Below, one piece after another: positions 8,004-16,993 of a stretch of DNA of 18,458 nucleotides (its first letter is position 1; every line of letters starts with the position of its first letter). The stretch comes from Chloroflexota bacterium (GTDB lineage Bacteria; Chloroflexota; Anaerolineae; J102). The stretch is from positions 1-18,458 of the forward strand of contig JAADFV010000319.1 of assembly GCA_013152695.1 (NCBI GenBank), in the 5' to 3' direction. Position numbers and translations under genes: made by a program. The notes beneath the pieces are model-generated. The model ran no database searches, was not told where the DNA came from, and saw only the letters and a list, made by a program, of their open reading frames with translations.

Positions 8004-8057
8004 AGCTGAATCTACTCCTTTGGCCGAGTCGGCTTTGGTCGTCCTGTGTTCGATTCC

Positions 8058-8084
8058 TTGGCTTGTTGGTTTTCCTGGTATACT
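8058..8084 (+). promoter_or_regulatory. Promoter for the M50 protease gene
   Basis: TATACT (8079-8084) is preceded by TGG, giving an extended -10. The only -35-like hexamer is TTGGCT (8058-8063), with a short 15-nt spacer, so activity would rest mainly on the extended -10. It lies about 70 bases upstream of the TTG start, back to back with the prfB promoter. Confidence 0.45.
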
Positions 8085-8153
8085 TACCTGAAGTTCGATA
8101 GAATCGTCGTCACCGCTTGACGCCGGAATTCATCTCAGCCTAAGGAGTCTCTC

Positions 8154-9254
8154 TTGAGCATCGATCCCATCGTCCGTGGACGCATTACAGAGCAGTTACA
8201 GAGCATCGTCGCTGGCTATTTTGAAATTGACGTGATTGATTTCGATCGAGAGTTTCCTCCCTTCGAGTTCGCCGTCCAATTACGTGGCCGTTTTCTCGTA
8301 GATACCGAACAAGCTTACGATGTCATCGCCTCACAAGCGCAAGCATATGGTTATCTCGTTTTCTTTCGACGGGAAGAAGAGAAGCCTGTCATTTACATAG
8401 CTCAAGGCGAATTGCCGAAAGCCAGACCCAACTACCGCCTGGCCGTCATCCTCTTCCTCGTTACCCTTGCTTCGGTGTTTATCACCTTTGGCCTGACAGC
8501 TCATCGCACAATTGATTGGCGTGGAGGCCTCAGTTATGCCCTGCCTTTGATGGCTATTTTGTTGGCGCATGAGCTGGGTCATTTTTTTGTGGCGCGACGC
8601 AATCACATCAGCGTCAGTCCACCTTACTTCATTCCTCTCCCCATTATCTCCCTGGGAACGCTGGGAGCCGTGATTATGATGCTGGCTCCCCCGAAGAACC
8701 GCCGCAAATTGCTGCAAATGGCCGCAGCCGGCCCTCTTGCGGGGTTGGTGCTTGCCATACCCATCATCTGGTATGGTCTCAGCACATCACCAGTGCAGCC
8801 GTTGCCGGTGGGGCAAAGTTATTTGCTTGAAGGCAATTCGATCTTGTACGCGCTCCTCAAGTGGTTAGTCCATGGCCAATGGTTGCCATCGGCCTCAGGT
8901 ATGGATGTCACTTTGAACAATATCGCCTTTGCCGGCTGGGTAGGGCTCCTGGTTACAGCCCTTAATCTCATCCCAGCCGGCCAGCTCGATGGTGGCCACG
9001 CTCTCTTTGCCCTTTTTGGCGAGCGTGTGCGTGTCATTACCTACATCCTCATTGTGGCCATGCTCATCATGTCGTTCCGCTATGTGGGGTGGCTCATCTG
9101 GGCGGCCCTGCTCTATTTTCTGGGACGTCGCTACGCTGTACCCATGGATGATCTCACCCCTCTCGATACAAAGCATAAGGCCTTAGCGGTTTTTATGCTC
9201 ATCCTGGCCGTGCTGCTGTTTACACCGATTCCTTTTACAATTGTCAATCCTTGA
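8154..9254 (+). CDS. M50 family (site-2 protease type) intramembrane metalloprotease
   Basis: This 366-residue membrane protein carries HELGH at 139-143, which supplies two zinc His and the catalytic Glu, and NLIPAGQLDGG at 271-281, which holds the third zinc ligand (Asp279). Both are signatures of site-2 proteases that cut within membrane helices. About seven hydrophobic segments are visible (roughly 97-113, 126-147, 160-178, 187-206, 258-274, 295-323, 344-362). Residues 1-92 form a soluble N-terminal domain with no PDZ-like features, an arrangement reminiscent of cyanobacterial and plant EGY-type site-2 proteases. The start is TTG at 8154, chosen because AAGGAG ends 6 nt upstream. The substrate is unknown; members often release membrane-bound regulators. 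It is divergent from prfB and convergent with gyrB. Confidence 0.88.
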   Translation: MSIDPIVRGRITEQLQSIVAGYFEIDVIDFDREFPPFEFAVQLRGRFLVDTEQAYDVIASQAQAYGYLVFFRREEEKPVIYIAQGELPKARPNYRLAVILFLVTLASVFITFGLTAHRTIDWRGGLSYALPLMAILLAHELGHFFVARRNHISVSPPYFIPLPIISLGTLGAVIMMLAPPKNRRKLLQMAAAGPLAGLVLAIPIIWYGLSTSPVQPLPVGQSYLLEGNSILYALLKWLVHGQWLPSASGMDVTLNNIAFAGWVGLLVTALNLIPAGQLDGGHALFALFGERVRVITYILIVAMLIMSFRYVGWLIWAALLYFLGRRYAVPMDDLTPLDTKHKALAVFMLILAVLLFTPIPFTIVNP

Positions 9255-9279
9255 TCGCGCTAAAACAGATAGCGATCAA
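9251..9279. terminator. Hairpin across the stop codons of convergent M50 gene and gyrB
   Basis: TTGATCGC (9251-9258) and GCGATCAA (9272-9279) form a perfect 8-bp inverted repeat with a 13-nt loop. The left arm contains the M50 TGA (9252-9254), and the right arm ends one base before the gyrB TGA (complement of 9280-9282). Neither side has a T tract, so intrinsic termination is uncertain. It may act as a shared 3' end-protecting stem or a weak two-way terminator. Confidence 0.4.
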
Positions 9280-11220
<1,941 letters not shown>

Positions 11221-11288
11221 CTATCCTCAATCACAGCTTTGTATGCTGGAAAGTTTAGAGAGTAATTTCTCTGCATTTAAGCACGAGT

Positions 11289-12299
11289 TCATGCTTCTTG
11301 TTGCGGTTCGGCAAACATGGCCGAACGCATTTTTTGCCAATACTGATAACGTGTACGATAAAAGTAAAGGCCAGCAGCGCTTAACGAAGCGCCAATATAA
11401 GCATTACCCAAGATACCAACAGAAATACCTAAGGTTGTGCCATCCATGGCCAGCCAAATTCTGGCAAAACCTTGGCTTAGAAGTACAGAAAGTAAAATAA
11501 AGAAAATGGTCGCAGGGGTGTTACGTCCCACAACATTGAAGCTCCGCCAGGCAGCGCGGGCTAAATTGACGCGGTCAAGGGCAATAGCTGCAACGACAAA
11601 TTTGAGACCAATGGCTATCCACAAGCCGAACAGAATAAAAAAGAAGAGGAATATCCAAACAGCAAGCGTAGCACCTGTGGTTCCACCCAACAACATGCCT
11701 ACGACGGACAATAAGCTGAGGAATATGGCGAGAGCCAAGAGGCTACCGAACAAGAGGAGGGTAAAGAGACCCGTGTTCAACCATATCCAACCAGCCCGGC
11801 GAATGGTTTTACGCAGACTGCTCATCTCCCGGTCGAGAGCATGAACAATCCAGGCCAACCATACACTGGCAATGAGTAATCCTATGGGAATGAATAAGAT
11901 CACATAGAAAAAGAGTTGCTGCCATTTCTCTACGGCGATGACCTCGGCTGCCTTGGGCTGCACGACGGCACCGTAATGCCCCCAATAGGAGGGAAGGCCA
12001 ATAATCATGCCCGATAACAGGGTCGTAAGATTGATACTCTCACCCAACATATGCATGTTGCTGGAGATCAGTTCAGCATTTTGGGTGATGTCAGGAGGCA
12101 GGTCAGGCTGGCTCAGCAAAACATTGATGGTGTGGTCAATATAGGGCGTGACAGATATCCTGGGTCCACGCCACAAAAACAGGTCCAGCAGTAACGGCAG
12201 TGCCAGTAACCACGGATACCTGCTAATAAGGCTGAAACCATGTTGGAGACAATCTATGACGCTGAGGGGCTTCTCAATCTGCGGTGTTTCTTGGATCAT
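11289..12299 (-). CDS. Multi-pass membrane protein of unknown function
   Basis: I do not recognise this gene. From the ATG at 12299 it encodes 336 residues with about six hydrophobic segments (roughly 29-43, 128-153, 172-200, 208-232, 262-280, 290-314). A polar stretch at about 44-90 between the first two is probably extracytoplasmic. No catalytic motif or Cys pair stands out. The alternation of long hydrophobic blocks with short basic loops (such as REMSSLRKTIRRAG near 157-170) suggests an integral membrane scaffold or transport-related protein, but that is inference only. A longer reading from 12347 was rejected because an extended -10 promoter lies between the two candidate starts. It precedes gyrB on the same strand by 74 nt, and the two may be co-transcribed. 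Confidence 0.75.
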   Translation of the reverse strand: MIQETPQIEKPLSVIDCLQHGFSLISRYPWLLALPLLLDLFLWRGPRISVTPYIDHTINVLLSQPDLPPDITQNAELISSNMHMLGESINLTTLLSGMIIGLPSYWGHYGAVVQPKAAEVIAVEKWQQLFFYVILFIPIGLLIASVWLAWIVHALDREMSSLRKTIRRAGWIWLNTGLFTLLLFGSLLALAIFLSLLSVVGMLLGGTTGATLAVWIFLFFFILFGLWIAIGLKFVVAAIALDRVNLARAAWRSFNVVGRNTPATIFFILLSVLLSQGFARIWLAMDGTTLGISVGILGNAYIGASLSAAGLYFYRTRYQYWQKMRSAMFAEPQQEA

Positions 12300-12309
12300 T
12301 TCACCTGTT

Positions 12310-12318
12310 ATTATACCA
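12310..12318 (-). promoter_or_regulatory. Extended -10 promoter abutting the membrane protein start
   Basis: On the minus strand TGG-TATAAT gives a perfect extended -10 with no convincing -35. The expected transcription start, about 7 nt on, falls near 12303, only about 4 nt before the ATG at 12299. The transcript would then be leaderless or nearly so, although an AGGTG just ahead of the ATG would be only partly included. Confidence 0.55.
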
Positions 12319-12380
12319 CAACTTGGCCCCAAAAACGGAATTGACAAAGGGTTTTAGAACGTCTGTTTTGAGCCCCATCC

Positions 12381-12405
12381 CTTGGCGCGAGGCTGAGGCG
12401 CCAAG
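12381..12405. repeat. 8-bp inverted repeat (hairpin) in the tRNA-Val upstream island
   Basis: CTTGGCGC (12381-12388) and GCGCCAAG (12398-12405) form a perfect 8-bp stem around a 9-nt loop. It is followed at once by the odd palindrome GGAGAC-A-GTCTCC (12405-12417). There is no T tract on either side, so this does not look like an intrinsic terminator. Confidence 0.6.
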
Positions 12406-12408
12406 GAG

Positions 12409-12518
12409 ACAGTCTCCGTTTAGTCGGTGGTGCATGAAGATTTCGCTGATTAAAGTGCGTCACACCTCAGCAGGTGCGACGCACTTGGTCACCATCGCCT
12501 AAATTGATACAGTCTCCG
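12409..12518. repeat. Imperfect long inverted repeat bounded by a 10-bp direct repeat
   Basis: ACAGTCTCCG occurs at 12409-12418 and again at 12509-12518, exactly 100 bp apart. Between the copies lie complementary outer arms, TTTAGTCGGTGGTG (12419-12432) and CACCATCGCCTAAA (12490-12503). They pair over 13 of 14 positions, counting one G-T pair. Inside them is a strong inner hairpin at 12453-12486 (AAGTGCGTC paired with GACGCACTT, one mismatch, CACCT paired with AGGTG, loop CAGC). Seen directly: the repeats and pairing. Possible readings are a small non-autonomous mobile element with a target duplication, or the DNA of a structured RNA. No open reading frame is present. Confidence 0.55.
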
Positions 12519-12533
12519 CGCAAAGATAATAGT

Positions 12534-12562
12534 TTGCACTCAACGCCCATTCTGAGTATAAT
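12534..12562 (+). promoter_or_regulatory. Promoter for tRNA-Val
   Basis: TTGCAC (12534-12539), a 17-nt spacer and a perfect TATAAT (12557-12562) lie 10 bases before the tRNA. A second, weaker set, TTGATA (12504-12509) and GATAAT (12525-12530) with a 15-nt spacer, sits upstream and overlaps the right copy of the direct repeat. Confidence 0.8.
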
Positions 12563-12572
12563 GCGGATGTAT

Positions 12573-12646
12573 GGGCGGTTAGCTCAGTTGGCTAGAGCGC
12601 CACGTTGACATCGTGGAGGTCACAAGTTCAAGTCTTGTACCGCCCA
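12573..12646 (+). tRNA. tRNA-Val (anticodon GAC)
   Basis: This is a 74-nt cloverleaf. The acceptor stem GGGCGGT pairs with ACCGCCC and the discriminator is A. The D arm is GCTC-AGTTGGCTA-GAGC. The anticodon arm CCACG-TTGACAT-CGTGG carries GAC, which reads GUC and GUU valine codons. The T arm is ACAAG-TTCAAGT-CTTGT. CCA is not encoded. It has its own promoter and terminator and is a single-gene transcript lying between oppositely directed genes. Confidence 0.95.
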
Positions 12647-12654
12647 CACCCCCG

Positions 12655-12692
12655 AACCCTGCGGAACCAAGGCAACCGCAGGGTTTTGTTTT
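12655..12692 (+). terminator. Rho-independent terminator after tRNA-Val
   Basis: AACCCTGCGG (12655-12664) and CCGCAGGGTT (12676-12685) form a perfect 10-bp stem with an 11-nt loop. TTGTTTT follows on the plus strand. The end of the T tract overlaps the stop codon of the opposing globin-MoaD gene (12691-12693). On the minus strand the same stem lacks a T tract. Confidence 0.9.
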
Positions 12693-13602
12693 AGCGGCCG
12701 GGAGGGAATAAAGCCAAGATGTCGTTATCCTGCACTTGCATATCGAGGCCACCGTGGAAGCGAAGGTCTTTGCCGTTGAGCAAGACGCGCCAATCAGGTC
12801 CTTCATGCGGGACATAAACTTGCTCGAAGTCGGTTACCCAGGTGGCGGCGCCGTCTTCAGCAGGAGAAAGCCATTGGAGGGTAAAAAATTCTCGGCGAAG
12901 CAAGGGGTAGTAATCAAAGAATTTACGCAGAATATCAGCAACAACCGCGCCTTCATGGGCCCTCACATCCACTTGTTCTTTCCGGGCTAGAGCACGGAGA
13001 CGACCATACAAACGCACATGTACAGTCAAGGTACCCTCATCCAGATGCAAAGCAGTGTCATACCCTGCCAACATCTGATGCAGTTGCAGACTTAAGTAGC
13101 GATTCCAACCACCCAGAGCTGTGGCCAGAAGCTCCCGATCTTTGACTGCCGCCACCAATCGCGCGGTGACAAAAGAATTGACATGCCCGATCGAGCCTGT
13201 GACCCAAATCTCTGGGGTATGAATGTGCCGGGGGCCATGGCCGGCATGAATTTGTCCGGCCCGGAAAAGATACAGAGCAAAGTCTTCGCTAAGATCAACA
13301 CCGATAGAACGGGCAAACCAGGTTGCGAAGAATTGGCGACGTTCCTGCAGGTGCTCCTCATCCATCTTTTGTTCCCAACCCAATATGGCTGCCGTTTCAT
13401 CGAAACTGGCCAAGTAGTCGTATGTGTCGGCCACGAACTGTACAGCATGTTGGAGGAGATATTCACTGACTTGCTGCATGGCACGCACAACAGTCTCATC
13501 TAGCAGCAAAAACGCCTGCATGCGTTCCCAAGCCCTAATGGGGTCTGGAGCCAAGCCTCGAAGTTCGAGGGAAAAGGTTTGTGTGGGTGTGGAATCTAAC
13601 AT
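12691..13602 (-). CDS. Fusion of a globin-sensor (protoglobin-like) domain with a MoaD/ThiS-like beta-grasp domain
   Basis: From ATG 13602 (303 residues) the protein has two parts. Residues about 15-188 look like the globin-sensor/protoglobin family: a helical stretch with VADTYDYL, ERRQFFATWF, then FRAGQIHAGHGP (114-125). That last segment matches the family's 'RIG..H..IG' F-helix pattern, making His119 the candidate proximal haem ligand. Residues about 192-303 look like MoaD/ThiS (VRLYGRLRALA, VVADILRKF, VLLNGKDLRFHGGLD, DNDILALFPP). The protein ends Pro-Pro-Gly-Arg, not in the Gly-Gly tail used for thiocarboxylation. The start is chosen from GAGG (13611-13608) 5 nt upstream; a GTG at 13608 overlaps this site. 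It is the last gene of the minus-strand run after the glycosyltransferase. No molybdopterin gene is nearby. The domain calls rest on motif reading; function is unknown. Confidence 0.75.
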   Translation of the reverse strand: MLDSTPTQTFSLELRGLAPDPIRAWERMQAFLLLDETVVRAMQQVSEYLLQHAVQFVADTYDYLASFDETAAILGWEQKMDEEHLQERRQFFATWFARSIGVDLSEDFALYLFRAGQIHAGHGPRHIHTPEIWVTGSIGHVNSFVTARLVAAVKDRELLATALGGWNRYLSLQLHQMLAGYDTALHLDEGTLTVHVRLYGRLRALARKEQVDVRAHEGAVVADILRKFFDYYPLLRREFFTLQWLSPAEDGAATWVTDFEQVYVPHEGPDWRVLLNGKDLRFHGGLDMQVQDNDILALFPPGR

Positions 13603-13621
13603 AGTCACCTCATCAAAGAGT

Positions 13622-13659
13622 AGGAATGGTGTGGGGTTGAAAATCGTACCACCATTCCT
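13622..13659 (-). promoter_or_regulatory. 10-bp inverted repeat in the leader of the globin-MoaD gene
   Basis: AGGAATGGTG (13622-13631) and CACCATTCCT (13650-13659) are perfect complements with an 18-nt spacer. They end 10 nt from the GAGG ribosome-binding site of the fusion gene. In RNA this would be a stable leader hairpin, and as DNA it could be a two-half-site operator. No T tract follows, so it is not an intrinsic terminator for the glycosyltransferase gene upstream. I found no convincing -35/-10 pair in the 110-bp gap. Confidence 0.55.
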
Positions 13660-13718
13660 CTAAGAATGCGAAATGCTTCATATTTTTTTCGGTAAGCAAA
13701 CACCCTGTTCCCAGCGAG

Positions 13719-14687
13719 TCAAGGGCGCAGCCTGGAACGCAGAACCTGACAATAAGCCACCATGCGTTCACGCCGCAAAGGCCGCTTGTGCCCGAGTAGC
13801 CACTTGCCTCCCTCGCGTAGCCACTGCACGCCAAAGGTCATCAGCAACCACCAGCGTAAGATTTCCGCCCAAATCGAGCCGAAGTATTTGCGCGTGTAAA
13901 GAACACGCCCACGAAAAAAGCGGATATGGCGCGAAGATACGACCTGTTCGCTGGATTTACCCTCGTAATGAATAATGAGGGCGTGGGGATCGTAGGCCAC
14001 CTGCCAGCCCGCCGCCTGGGCGCGAAAGCACCAATCCAATTCGTCAGAATACATGAAAAAGCTTTCATCCAAGCCACCGATCTGCTCGTAAACCTGACGC
14101 CGCACCATCATTGCCGCACCAACGATCCAGTCGACTAGTTGTGGCTGATCGTGGGGCTGATCAAGCATGCTGTAGGTACGAAACCAGGGTAGCCAGGGCA
14201 GGTACTCCTGGACGATGGTGCTTTCGGTAAAGAGTGTGAGCAGGGTGGGAAAACGACGGCGGCTGGGCTGGTGACTGCCATCGCCGTATTGCAAGTGGGG
14301 GCCGACGATACCGACCTGCGGATGCTCTTGTAAAAACTGTACGAGTTCAGCAATGGCACCAGCGGTAGGCTTGGTATCGGGATTGAGCAGAAAGAGATAG
14401 TTGCCACGAGCCTTAGCCAAGGCCTGATTGTTGCCTCCCGTAAAGCCACGGTTTTGCGAATTGGCAATGATACGCGTACGCGGAAAGGCGCTTTGTATCG
14501 CGGCTACGGTATCGTCGCGGCTGGCATTGTCTACGACGATGACCTCATAGCTGAAAGTGTCACCTACAGCTTCAGGAATAGCAGCTAGACAATCGAGCAG
14601 GAGGTCTCGGACATTCCAGGAAACAATAAGGATGGAGATGTCGGGGATAGGCTCGACGGCATTTTGGGGAGACTGGGAAACGCTCAT
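13719..14687 (-). CDS. Family 2 (GT-A) glycosyltransferase, rhamnosyltransferase-like
   Basis: This 322-residue enzyme transfers a sugar from a nucleotide donor, probably to a cell-envelope polysaccharide or glycolipid on the cytoplasmic face. It shows ISILIVSWNVRDLL at 17-30, VVDNASRDDT (51-60) and NRGFTGGNNQAL (79-90). LLNPDTKP (100-107) is the metal- and sugar-binding DxD-equivalent, and FFMYSDELDWCFR (210-222) carries the probable base. These are the marks of the WbbL-type GT2 subgroup. The C-terminal part (about 255-322) has one hydrophobic stretch and many Arg and Lys, suggesting peripheral membrane contact. It starts 23 nt after rny, and a small CTTGG-CGGG-CCAAG stem sits in that gap. 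No clear ribosome-binding site precedes ATG 14687. The acceptor and donor cannot be told from sequence. Confidence 0.88.
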   Translation of the reverse strand: MSVSQSPQNAVEPIPDISILIVSWNVRDLLLDCLAAIPEAVGDTFSYEVIVVDNASRDDTVAAIQSAFPRTRIIANSQNRGFTGGNNQALAKARGNYLFLLNPDTKPTAGAIAELVQFLQEHPQVGIVGPHLQYGDGSHQPSRRRFPTLLTLFTESTIVQEYLPWLPWFRTYSMLDQPHDQPQLVDWIVGAAMMVRRQVYEQIGGLDESFFMYSDELDWCFRAQAAGWQVAYDPHALIIHYEGKSSEQVVSSRHIRFFRGRVLYTRKYFGSIWAEILRWWLLMTFGVQWLREGGKWLLGHKRPLRRERMVAYCQVLRSRLRP

Positions 14688-14710
14688 GCAACTGCTTGGC
14701 CCGCCAAGGA

Positions 14711-16246
14711 TTATTTGGCGTACTCGATAGCACGGGTCTCACGGATGACCGTGATCTTGATTTGACCCGGATATTGCAGGCTATCTTCGACTTTGTGGGC
14801 GATGTTGCGCGCGAGCTCGATGATCGACATGTCGTCCAACTGATTGGGGCGAACGATGATCCGTACTTCGCGGCCAGCCTGGATGGCAAATGCTTCCTGG
14901 ACACCATTAAAGCCCTTGGCGATCTCTTCCAGGGCTGTAAGACGCTTGATGTAACTTTCCAGAGATTCGCGGCGGGCGCCAGGTCGTGCCCCCGAAATGG
15001 CGTCGGCGGCGCCGACGATGATGGCTTCCAATGATTGCGGTTCGGTCTCGCCATGGTGGGCGGCAATGATATTGACGACCTTTTCGGGAACACCATAACG
15101 CCGGGCGATTTCGGCGCCGACAATGGCATGAGGCCCTTCCACTTCATGGCTGACTGCTTTTCCTAAATCGTGCAACAGCCCACCCATCTTCGCGGCCCTG
15201 ACATCACCGTGCAACTCGGTGGCCAGTAGCCCTGCAAGATGGCTGGTTTCGATGGCGTGGTAGTACTGGTTCTGTCCGTAGCTGGTACGGAACTTCAGCC
15301 GACCCACCAACTTGAGTATTTCGGGATGCAGGCCCTGGAATCCGGTCTGGAATGCGGCTTCTTCCCCCGCCTCGCGAATCGCCCGATCCACCTCTTGTTG
15401 TGCTTTTTCCACCTCTTTTTCGATACGGGCGGGATGAATGCGGCCATCCTGTACGAGCTTGGAAAGGGCAATACGGGCAACTTCGCGGCGAACAGGATCA
15501 TGGCTGGAGATGATAATGGCCTCGGGCGTGTCATCGACGACAAGATCGACGCCCGTAGCACTTTCGATGGCGCGGATGTTACGCCCCTGGCGGCCAATGA
15601 TCCGCCCCTTCATTTCGTCAGTGGGCAGAGGAATCGAGGCTACAGTACTCTCGGCGACAATGTCGGAGGCCAGACGCTCGATGGAGAGAGTGACCAGCTC
15701 TCGTGCTCGCTGATCCGCGGTTTCGGCGATTTCCGCTTCGATCTGGCGAACAATGCGTGCCATTTCCACGCGTTCTGTTTGCTCCACCCGTTTCAGCAGC
15801 TCTTCTTTGGCCTCATCTCGGGTCATACTGCTGATACGCTCAAGGGTGGCTTCGTACTCTTGTTCAGCCTTTTGCAGCTCGTTGAAGCGTTTATCAATTG
15901 CACTCTGACGCTGGTTGAGACGGCGTTCACGGCTTTCGAGATTTTCGGTACGTTCTTCGAGCTGATCCAAACGCCGCTGGGCTCTCTCTTCCAGCCGGCT
16001 CAATTCACGGCGCCGGCGATTCATTTCGGCCTCGGCCTCGTTACGAATCGCCAGTGCTTTATCTTTGGCTTCGATCTCAATCTCTCGAGCCTTGTCCTTG
16101 GCTTCGGTGAGGATAAGTTCAGAGCGCTGTTGGGCATTGGCCAGGGTGTGGGCATCGGCACGCTTTTTCAGCCAATAGCCCACGATGATGCCTACAATAA
16201 GGGCAAGCAAGGCAAGGGGCAGAGCGATGAGTAAGTGTATTTCCAT
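14711..16246 (-). CDS. rny: Ribonuclease Y
   Basis: RNase Y is a membrane-anchored endoribonuclease that starts mRNA decay in many bacteria lacking RNase E. The 511-residue protein has an N-terminal membrane helix (about 4-24) and a long charged coiled coil (about 30-200). A KH domain follows with [12 protein letters not shown] (214-225). The HD domain has [15 protein letters not shown] (about 328-342) and [10 protein letters not shown] (355-364), with His359-Asp360 as the metal pair. Length and order match the family. The ATG at 16246 has AAGGA about 9 nt upstream. It follows recX by 47 nt and precedes the glycosyltransferase by 23 nt, so the three are probably on one transcript. rny close to recA is a common arrangement in other phyla. 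Confidence 0.96.
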   Translation of the reverse strand: MEIHLLIALPLALLALIVGIIVGYWLKKRADAHTLANAQQRSELILTEAKDKAREIEIEAKDKALAIRNEAEAEMNRRRRELSRLEERAQRRLDQLEERTENLESRERRLNQRQSAIDKRFNELQKAEQEYEATLERISSMTRDEAKEELLKRVEQTERVEMARIVRQIEAEIAETADQRARELVTLSIERLASDIVAESTVASIPLPTDEMKGRIIGRQGRNIRAIESATGVDLVVDDTPEAIIISSHDPVRREVARIALSKLVQDGRIHPARIEKEVEKAQQEVDRAIREAGEEAAFQTGFQGLHPEILKLVGRLKFRTSYGQNQYYHAIETSHLAGLLATELHGDVRAAKMGGLLHDLGKAVSHEVEGPHAIVGAEIARRYGVPEKVVNIIAAHHGETEPQSLEAIIVGAADAISGARPGARRESLESYIKRLTALEEIAKGFNGVQEAFAIQAGREVRIIVRPNQLDDMSIIELARNIAHKVEDSLQYPGQIKITVIRETRAIEYAK

Positions 16247-16293
16247 GTTGTAAGGTCCTTTGATTTAGGAATGATACAGGTGTAAGTGGGGAA

Positions 16294-16935
16294 TTAGTCA
16301 GAAGGTAGGGAGGAAGAATGAAGGATATGCCAGGCTTCGACAACGGTGCTGCGGGCTACGGCGTAAGCAAAGCCGCGGCGTTGCAGGAAACCTAGCATTT
16401 TGCGTTCAAAGTCGGGTTGGCTTAACTGGCGCCAGCGCTGAATGCGCTGTCGAGCAGCAGCGAGGGCCAAGGCCTCTTCATCAAGCTCAGCCAGAGCAGT
16501 GTTGATCGTATCGCTGTCAATTCCCTTTTGGCGGAGTTCGGCAGCGAGAAGGGAACGACCACTGGGATGAAATTGAGAACGATTCTCAAGCCACCAACGT
16601 ACGAACTCGTGGTCATCGATGTAGCCACGATCTTTCAGGCGTTCAATCACCTGATCACAAACGTCGGGCTCGAAATGTGCCTGTCGTAATCTCGTCCGCA
16701 TTTCCTGTTCGGAACGAGGACGATGGCCTAACAGGCGAAGGGCTCGATCGTATGCTTTGGCTTCAGTGTTTAGTTGCTGAAGTTGGCGGATTTCCGTGTC
16801 AGAAAGATGCTGGCCTACGTGCAGACGGGCTGCTTCGATATCGGGCACGGCAAAGGCAAACGTGTCGTCTAAATAGACATTCACACGCTGGTGATTACGT
16901 TTTTGATAAACAAGACGAGTTATAACGCCAGCCAT
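16294..16935 (-). CDS. recX: Regulatory protein RecX
   Basis: RecX binds RecA filaments and limits their activity. The 213-residue protein is of the longer type, with an N-terminal segment (ITRLVYQKRNHQRVNVYLDDTFAFAV, split by basic residues, about 5-30) followed by three-helix repeats. The core includes RALRLLGHRPRSEQEMRTRLRQ (about 65-86), the helical-repeat motif, and VIERLKDRGYIDDHEFVRWWLENR (about 96-119), which is diagnostic of RecX. It lies 104 nt after recA on the same strand, as is usual, and precedes rny. No clear ribosome-binding site precedes ATG 16935. A hairpin in the recA-recX gap may limit its expression relative to recA. Confidence 0.93.
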   Translation of the reverse strand: MAGVITRLVYQKRNHQRVNVYLDDTFAFAVPDIEAARLHVGQHLSDTEIRQLQQLNTEAKAYDRALRLLGHRPRSEQEMRTRLRQAHFEPDVCDQVIERLKDRGYIDDHEFVRWWLENRSQFHPSGRSLLAAELRQKGIDSDTINTALAELDEEALALAAARQRIQRWRQLSQPDFERKMLGFLQRRGFAYAVARSTVVEAWHILHSSSLPSD

Positions 16936-16974
16936 TTTGAGGGCACACGATCGCAGCCAGGCTTTAACCGGTCG

Positions 16975-16993
16975 CCATGTAAAAATAACATGG
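16975..16993 (-). promoter_or_regulatory. Hairpin in the recA-recX gap
   Basis: CCATGT (16975-16980) and ACATGG (16988-16993) form a 6-bp stem with a 7-nt loop (TATTTTT on the transcribed sense). It lies 40 nt before the recX ATG. The T run is in the loop and not behind the stem, so it is not a standard terminator. Partial attenuation of recX relative to recA is known in other bacteria, and this stem is a candidate for that role. Confidence 0.4.

Noticed and set aside
8018..8050. Small GCCGA-G-TCGGC palindrome in the prfB/M50 gap
   Set aside because: The arms are 5 bp with a single-base centre, so no workable RNA hairpin forms, and it is too short to call an operator without comparison.
12300..12347. 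Upstream extension of the membrane protein to a start at 12347
   Set aside because: The extended -10 promoter lies inside this extension, so the downstream ATG at 12299 is the better start.
13613..13834. 73-codon minus-strand frame spanning the glycosyltransferase end and the gap before the globin-MoaD gene
   Set aside because: Most of it overlaps the glycosyltransferase in another frame, and the rest runs through the leader inverted repeat. No family features are present.
15239..16234. 331-codon open frame on the plus strand opposite rny
   Set aside because: It lies wholly antisense to a motif-complete RNase Y, and its translation shows no recognisable domain. It is a shadow of codon bias in a coiled-coil gene.
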